The position numbers and the translations under genes were made by a program. Shown piece by piece: positions 60,535-64,000 of a stretch of DNA of 64,000 nt. The notes under the pieces are model-generated. The model saw only the letters and a program-made list of their open reading frames with translations, ran no database searches and was not told where the DNA came from. Positions within the stretch are counted from its first letter, which is position 1, and the number at the start of each line of letters is the position of its first letter. The DNA lies in NCBI GenBank assembly GCA_963791885.1, contig CAWBUL010000005.1, positions 1,054,001-1,118,000 on the forward strand, read 5' to 3'. Source of the DNA: CAVSUZ01 sp963791885 (GTDB lineage Bacteria > Pseudomonadota > Alphaproteobacteria > Acetobacterales > Acetobacteraceae).

Positions 60535-61762
60535 ACTCCAACCCATCCGCGGCACCCGTGACCTGATCGGCGAAGACCACCGACGCCATCAGCACGTTAT
60601 CGACACCGCTCGCCGCATCGCCCTGCTCTACGGCTTCGAGGAATGGAGCACTCCCATCTTCGAAGATACTCGCGTATTCGCCCGTACGCTCGGGGAAACC
60701 TCCGATGTCGTCACAAAGGAGATGTACACCTTCACCGACAGGGGCGGCGAATCCCTGACGCTCCGACCCGAAGCCACCGCCGGCATCTGTCGCGCCCTCG
60801 TCAGCAATGGTCTGACTCAGTCGCTGCCGCAGAAGGTGTTCTATGCCGGGCCAATGTTCCGCTACGAACGCCCGCAGAAAGGGCGCTACCGGCAGTTTCA
60901 CCAGATCGATATCGAGGTGATCGGTCCCGCCGAGCCTCTGGCGGACGCCGAAGTCATCGCCTGCGGCTGGCACATATTGAACGCACTCCGCATCGCCGAA
61001 GAAACCACGCTCGAAATCAACACACTTGGCGACAAGCCAAGCCGCGATGCTTATCGCGCAGCGCTCGTGGATTACTTCCAGGGGCACAAGGACCATCTGT
61101 CGGAGGACAGCCTCGCCCGCCTGGAACGCAATCCCCTGCGCATCGTCGACAGCAAGGATGAGCGCGACAAGCGGATCGTCGCAGACGCCCCCACGATCGC
61201 TGCATATCTCACACCCGAGGCTGCGCGCTTCTATGACGACATGAAGCGGCACCTGCACGCCTTCGGCGTGCCGTTCACCGAAAACCCACGTATCGTACGC
61301 GGCCTCGACTATTACGGCCACACCGCCTTCGAGTTCGTTACCACTCGCCTCGGCGCTCAGGGCACTGTGATGGGCGGCGGTCGCTACGAAGGCCTGGTGC
61401 AGGAAATGGGCGGTCCGCCCACGCCCGCCGTGGGCTGGGCCGCTGGGATCGAGCGCCTGTCCATGCTGCTACACACCGCACCCGCTCATCCCGCTCCCGT
61501 CGCCATCGTACCGATCGGCGACGCCGCAGAGGCCGAAGCAATCCGCATCCTCGAGCAGCTTCACCAAACGGGCATCCGGGCCGAGATGGCGTATCGCGGC
61601 AATCTCCGCCGCCGTATGGAACGGGCCAATCGCATCGGCGCTCGCGTCGCCATCATTCTTGGCGACGACGACCTGCGCGCCGGCGTCGCTCAGGTGAAGG
61701 ACCTCGCCAGCGGTGCGCAAACCGCTGTCCCGCTGCCGGAGCTTGCCGACCACTTGCGATGA
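60527..61762 (+). CDS. hisS: histidyl-tRNA synthetase
   Basis: Class II synthetase of 411 residues: LQPIRGTRDLIGED at the start, SLTLRPEATAGICRALVSNG (motif 2 region), RYERPQKGRYRQFHQIDIEV, the HisA motif RGLDYYGHTAFEFVTT, and motif 3 GRYEGLVQEMGGPPTPAVGW. A C-terminal anticodon-binding domain follows. The GTG at 60527 (VPELQPIRG) is the best start: it gives the family N-terminus and overlaps the antitoxin stop. The stop overlaps the prfA start (ATGA). Confidence 0.94.
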   Translation: MPELQPIRGTRDLIGEDHRRHQHVIDTARRIALLYGFEEWSTPIFEDTRVFARTLGETSDVVTKEMYTFTDRGGESLTLRPEATAGICRALVSNGLTQSLPQKVFYAGPMFRYERPQKGRYRQFHQIDIEVIGPAEPLADAEVIACGWHILNALRIAEETTLEINTLGDKPSRDAYRAALVDYFQGHKDHLSEDSLARLERNPLRIVDSKDERDKRIVADAPTIAAYLTPEAARFYDDMKRHLHAFGVPFTENPRIVRGLDYYGHTAFEFVTTRLGAQGTVMGGGRYEGLVQEMGGPPTPAVGWAAGIERLSMLLHTAPAHPAPVAIVPIGDAAEAEAIRILEQLHQTGIRAEMAYRGNLRRRMERANRIGARVAIILGDDDLRAGVAQVKDLASGAQTAVPLPELADHLR

Positions 61763-62814
61763 ATCTCTCCGTCAAGCTCGACCGTATTGCCGCCCGCGCG
61801 GACGAATTGCGTGCCTCCCTCACCGAAGGTCTCAATGGCGAGGCCTTCGTGCGTGCCTCCCGCGAACTTTCCGAAATAGAACCCGTAGTCGAACGCATCG
61901 GCGACTTGCGCGAGGCTGAGCGCGCCCGCGCTGACGCCGAAGCTATGCTGGCCGATCCGGAAATGAAGGAACTCGCCGAGGCGGAATTGCGCGACCTTAA
62001 AGACCGCATTCCCACGCTCGAACATGAACTCCGCATCGCCCTGCTGCCGCGCGATAAAGCGGATGAGCGCAGCGCCATTCTGGAAATCCGTCCTGCCGCC
62101 GGGGGCGACGAAGCCGGGCTGTTCGCCGCCGAACTCTTTGGCATGTATCAGCGATATGCCGCGTTGAAAGGCTGGCGCTTTGAAATCCTGGAATACGGCG
62201 ACACGGAACTTGGTGGTCTCAAGGAAGGCATCGCCGAAATTACCGGCCGCGGCGTCTTCGCGAGGCTGAAATACAAATCAGGCGTGCACCGCGTGCAGCG
62301 CGTGCCGGCCACGGAAAGCCAGGGCCGCATTCACACCTCTACCGTCACGGTTGCTGTTCTCCCTGAGGCCGAGGAGGTGGACGTGCAGGTCGATGAAGGC
62401 GATCTGCGGATCGACGTCTATCGTGCATCGGGCGCGGGCGGCCAACACGTGAACAAGACCGAGAGCGCAGTCCGGATCACCCACCTGCCTACCGGAATCG
62501 TCGTCGCGATGCAGGAGGAAAAGAGCCAGCATAAGAACCGAGCCAAGGCGATGAAGATCCTGCGCGCCCGGCTCTACGAACAGCAACGTGCCGCGCTGCA
62601 CGCGACCCGCGCCGCCGACCGCAAGGCGCAAGTCGGCACCGGTGATCGTAGTGAGCGCATTCGCACTTACAATTTCCCGCAAGGTCGCGTGTCAGATCAC
62701 CGCATCAATCTGACGCTCTACAAAATCGATCGCGTCATGCAAGGCGAGCTCGACGACTTCATCGATGCACTGACCGCCGAGGATCAGGCTGCTCGCCTCG
62801 CAGCCGAGGATTGA
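61759..62814 (+). CDS. prfA: peptide chain release factor 1
   Basis: RF1 ends translation at UAA and UAG. The GGQ motif is in YRASGAGGQHVNKTESAVRI, the codon-recognition P-x-T motif in HRVQRVPATESQGRIHTSTV, and an N-terminal coiled coil (ARADELRASLTEGLNGEAFV) leads. 351 residues, normal. It overlaps hisS by 4 bases. The usual partner prmC, which methylates the GGQ glutamine, is not next to it: the next genes are convergent and unrelated. Confidence 0.95.
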   Translation: MNLSVKLDRIAARADELRASLTEGLNGEAFVRASRELSEIEPVVERIGDLREAERARADAEAMLADPEMKELAEAELRDLKDRIPTLEHELRIALLPRDKADERSAILEIRPAAGGDEAGLFAAELFGMYQRYAALKGWRFEILEYGDTELGGLKEGIAEITGRGVFARLKYKSGVHRVQRVPATESQGRIHTSTVTVAVLPEAEEVDVQVDEGDLRIDVYRASGAGGQHVNKTESAVRITHLPTGIVVAMQEEKSQHKNRAKAMKILRARLYEQQRAALHATRAADRKAQVGTGDRSERIRTYNFPQGRVSDHRINLTLYKIDRVMQGELDDFIDALTAEDQAARLAAED

Positions 62815-62820
62815 ACCGAT

Positions 62821-63051
62821 CTACGCGGTCAGCCGGCCAAGAATGTAACCGATCCCAAGCGCGATCAGCGCCGCTGTCAGTGGTTGATCCCGAATCACCT
62901 CCGATACCCGCGCCGCTTGCTCCTGCGCCTGGCCCGAAGCCTGATTGTACATGCCTTGCGCCTGGGTCTTTAGATCACCGGTCGCCTGGCCCACCGTCTC
63001 CTGCATCTTTCCGACCGTGTCGCGAGCCGCTCCGGCTAGATTGTCGCTCAT
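62821..63051 (-). CDS. CsbD/YqjD-like small stress protein
   Basis: A 76-residue protein: MSDNLAGAARDTVGKMQETV and GQATGDLKTQAQGMYNQASG, a CsbD-like amphipathic repeat, then a C-terminal membrane-like segment with glycines (LTAALIALGIGYILGRLTA). Proteins of this group are induced in general stress; some bind ribosomes at the membrane. The role here is unknown. Convergent with prfA. The open frame to 63231 is not used. Confidence 0.75.
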   Translation of the reverse strand: MSDNLAGAARDTVGKMQETVGQATGDLKTQAQGMYNQASGQAQEQAARVSEVIRDQPLTAALIALGIGYILGRLTA

Positions 63052-63133
63052 CCCTGAAACTCCCTGTAGAAACACCTGCGTAAAGATTGGCCGTGGCATA
63101 ACAGCTTGCAACGCACGAGGTTGCACCGGGCCT

Positions 63134-63569
63134 TCAGGAAAGCTTGAGCAAATAGAGTCCCTTCGAAAGCTGCGGTCCCAGGCCCGCGCGCTCCGCCAGC
63201 ATGCGGGGCTCGCTCTCGTTTGCGCGCCCATCGGCGGCTTCCAGCGCCTCCTCCCACTCCCGTGCGCTGAATTCCCCTCGCCCGATCAGAAAGATGGCGT
63301 GCAACTCGCGCCGCGCGTCCGGGGTCAGATCCGCGATTTCTTGCTCCAACTGGCGCAGCGCTTCGGCCATCGTCGTGCCACGCAATGGCTCAAGGTCTGA
63401 AAGCTCACCCGGCTCTGCACCCGCGCGATGGACCTGCTCTCCCCCGGGACCTGTCCAGCCTCACATCGCTTCGTACCATCCGATTGGAAAGCTGATCGGC
63501 CAGATCAGCGGCGACGTCGCTCAATTCAATGACGTGCCGGACTTGCGCCGTCGTGATGTGGATCAGCAT
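63134..63569 (-). pseudogene. DUF3775-like protein, apparently split between two frames
   Basis: The downstream frame (63134-63370) reads ALRQLEQEIADLTPDARREL, HAIFLIGRGEFSAREWEEAL and PRMLAERAGLGPQLSKGLYL, matching the C-terminal half of DUF3775. Just upstream a different frame (63405-63569) reads MLIHITTAQVRHVIELSDVA and ADLADQLSNR, which looks like the N-terminal half of the same family, before losing sense near 63450. I infer one gene broken by a frameshift. Alternatively only the 78-residue protein from 63370 is made. Function unknown. Confidence 0.5.
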
Positions 63570-63651
63570 GACGAAACACCCGTAAATACCAGGGGCAAAA
63601 CGACCCAGCGCCGCCCACGGTTTCGGGAGAGTTTCGGCTTGCCGGCCCGAT

Positions 63652-63807
63652 CTATACCAGGAAGATGGTCATTAGAATGAGAAGGAGCACGATAAAGGCG
63701 GCGGCCCAGAACACGAAACTGGTAAAAGACAACCAGAACCGCTGACGGTCCGCCAGAAAAGCCTGCTCGAGCTCGGGTCCGGCCGCGCGTGAGGGGCTGT
63801 GCGCCAT
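63652..63807 (-). CDS. aa3-type cytochrome oxidase subunit IV-like peptide
   Basis: A 51-residue protein: a short soluble lead (MAHSPSRAAGPELEQAFLAD) then RQRFWLSFTSFVFWAAAFIV and LLLILMTIFLV, one membrane helix. This form matches the small subunit IV of alphaproteobacterial aa3 oxidases, although no oxidase genes are nearby. It lies 31 bases after purN on the same strand. Confidence 0.65.
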   Translation of the reverse strand: MAHSPSRAAGPELEQAFLADRQRFWLSFTSFVFWAAAFIVLLLILMTIFLV

Positions 63808-63838
63808 CCTTACTCTTCCTGTCGTATGCGTTCCGGCT

Positions 63839-64000
63839 TTATGCCAGCCATTCGGCGCCGGGCAAGGGGTTGAGAAGGGCAGTGTCGGGATCAGGCACGA
63901 CTGGCTTGGACCCGGACGCCACCATTGCCAATGCCGCTGGATAGATCCGGTGCTCCTGAAGAAGTACCCGTGCCGCGAGACGATCCTCATCGTCGTCCGG
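63839..64000 (-). CDS. purN: phosphoribosylglycinamide formyltransferase, 3' end only
   Basis: The gene enters from beyond the window. The visible 53 residues read DDDEDRLAARVLLQEHRIYP and AALAMVASGSKPVVPDPDTA, ending PLPGAEWLA. The block D-x-x-x-L-A-A-R-V-L-x-Q-E-H-R-I-Y-P is the C-terminal signature of PurN (GAR transformylase), which formylates glycinamide ribonucleotide in purine synthesis. The catalytic part lies outside the window. Confidence 0.85.
   Translation of the reverse strand, partial: PDDDEDRLAARVLLQEHRIYPAALAMVASGSKPVVPDPDTALLNPLPGAEWLA

Overview
The window is high-GC DNA (mostly 60-65 % G+C by eye) with the gene content of an alphaproteobacterium, most likely a relative of the Acetobacteraceae/Rhodospirillales. 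Pointers are the recF-gyrB pair, the pssA-psd pair, the rodZ-ispG-hisS-prfA run, an aa3-oxidase subunit IV-like peptide, and a complete acpXL-type very-long-chain fatty acid cluster of the kind that decorates lipid A in rhizobia and relatives. The taxon is inferred from gene families only; no rRNA gene is present.

Layout. 1-2.8 kb: end of recF and complete gyrB. 2.9-29.3 kb: an accessory island dominated by insertion sequences (IS21, IS3, two identical IS5-type copies, an IS256 remnant, two near-identical IS630 copies, IS701, IS1595 and an IS3 remnant) and by the genes they broke: an MFS transporter, a beta-propeller protein, a J-domain-like protein, an rlmA-like methyltransferase, a RecD-like helicase and a HEPN-like protein. 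Several can be rejoined in frame once the insertions are removed, and the target-site duplications fix the order of events. A few genes in the island look intact: an alpha/beta hydrolase, phhB, an XRE regulator, a PEP-CTERM protein and several small unknowns.

29.4-36.2 kb: a MaoC hydratase pair, a secreted small protein, and the acpXL-fabZXL-fabF2XL-fabF1XL-adhXL-lpxXL operon (minus strand). It builds a very long acyl chain on a dedicated carrier protein and transfers it to lipid A; fabZXL carries an apparent frameshift. 36.4-41.5 kb: three acyltransferase-3 membrane proteins and an exosortase-A-associated-type O-ligase, i.e. surface polysaccharide modification. 41.7-51.2 kb: a methyltransferase, pssA-psd (phosphatidylethanolamine), an aldo/keto reductase, an SGNH-like protein, an SDR, DUF427, pgpA, a soluble lytic transglycosylase, dapA and smpB. 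51.3-63 kb: an Asn/Gly/Tyr-rich peptidoglycan-binding protein, ubiG, lysC, a nitronate monooxygenase, ptsP, a RodZ-like protein, ispG (with an apparent 1-base insertion), a RelE/XRE toxin-antitoxin pair wedged between ispG and hisS, then hisS and prfA. 62.8-64 kb: CsbD-like, DUF3775-like (apparently split), an oxidase subunit IV-like peptide and the 3' end of purN.

No CRISPR array, tRNA or rRNA was recognised. I did not find a convincing new multi-gene system. The leads most worth following are the doubly interrupted HEPN-like gene beside a helicase remnant, a three-gene set of unknowns with a receiver domain lacking its phospho-acceptor, and the toxin-antitoxin pair translationally linked to hisS.
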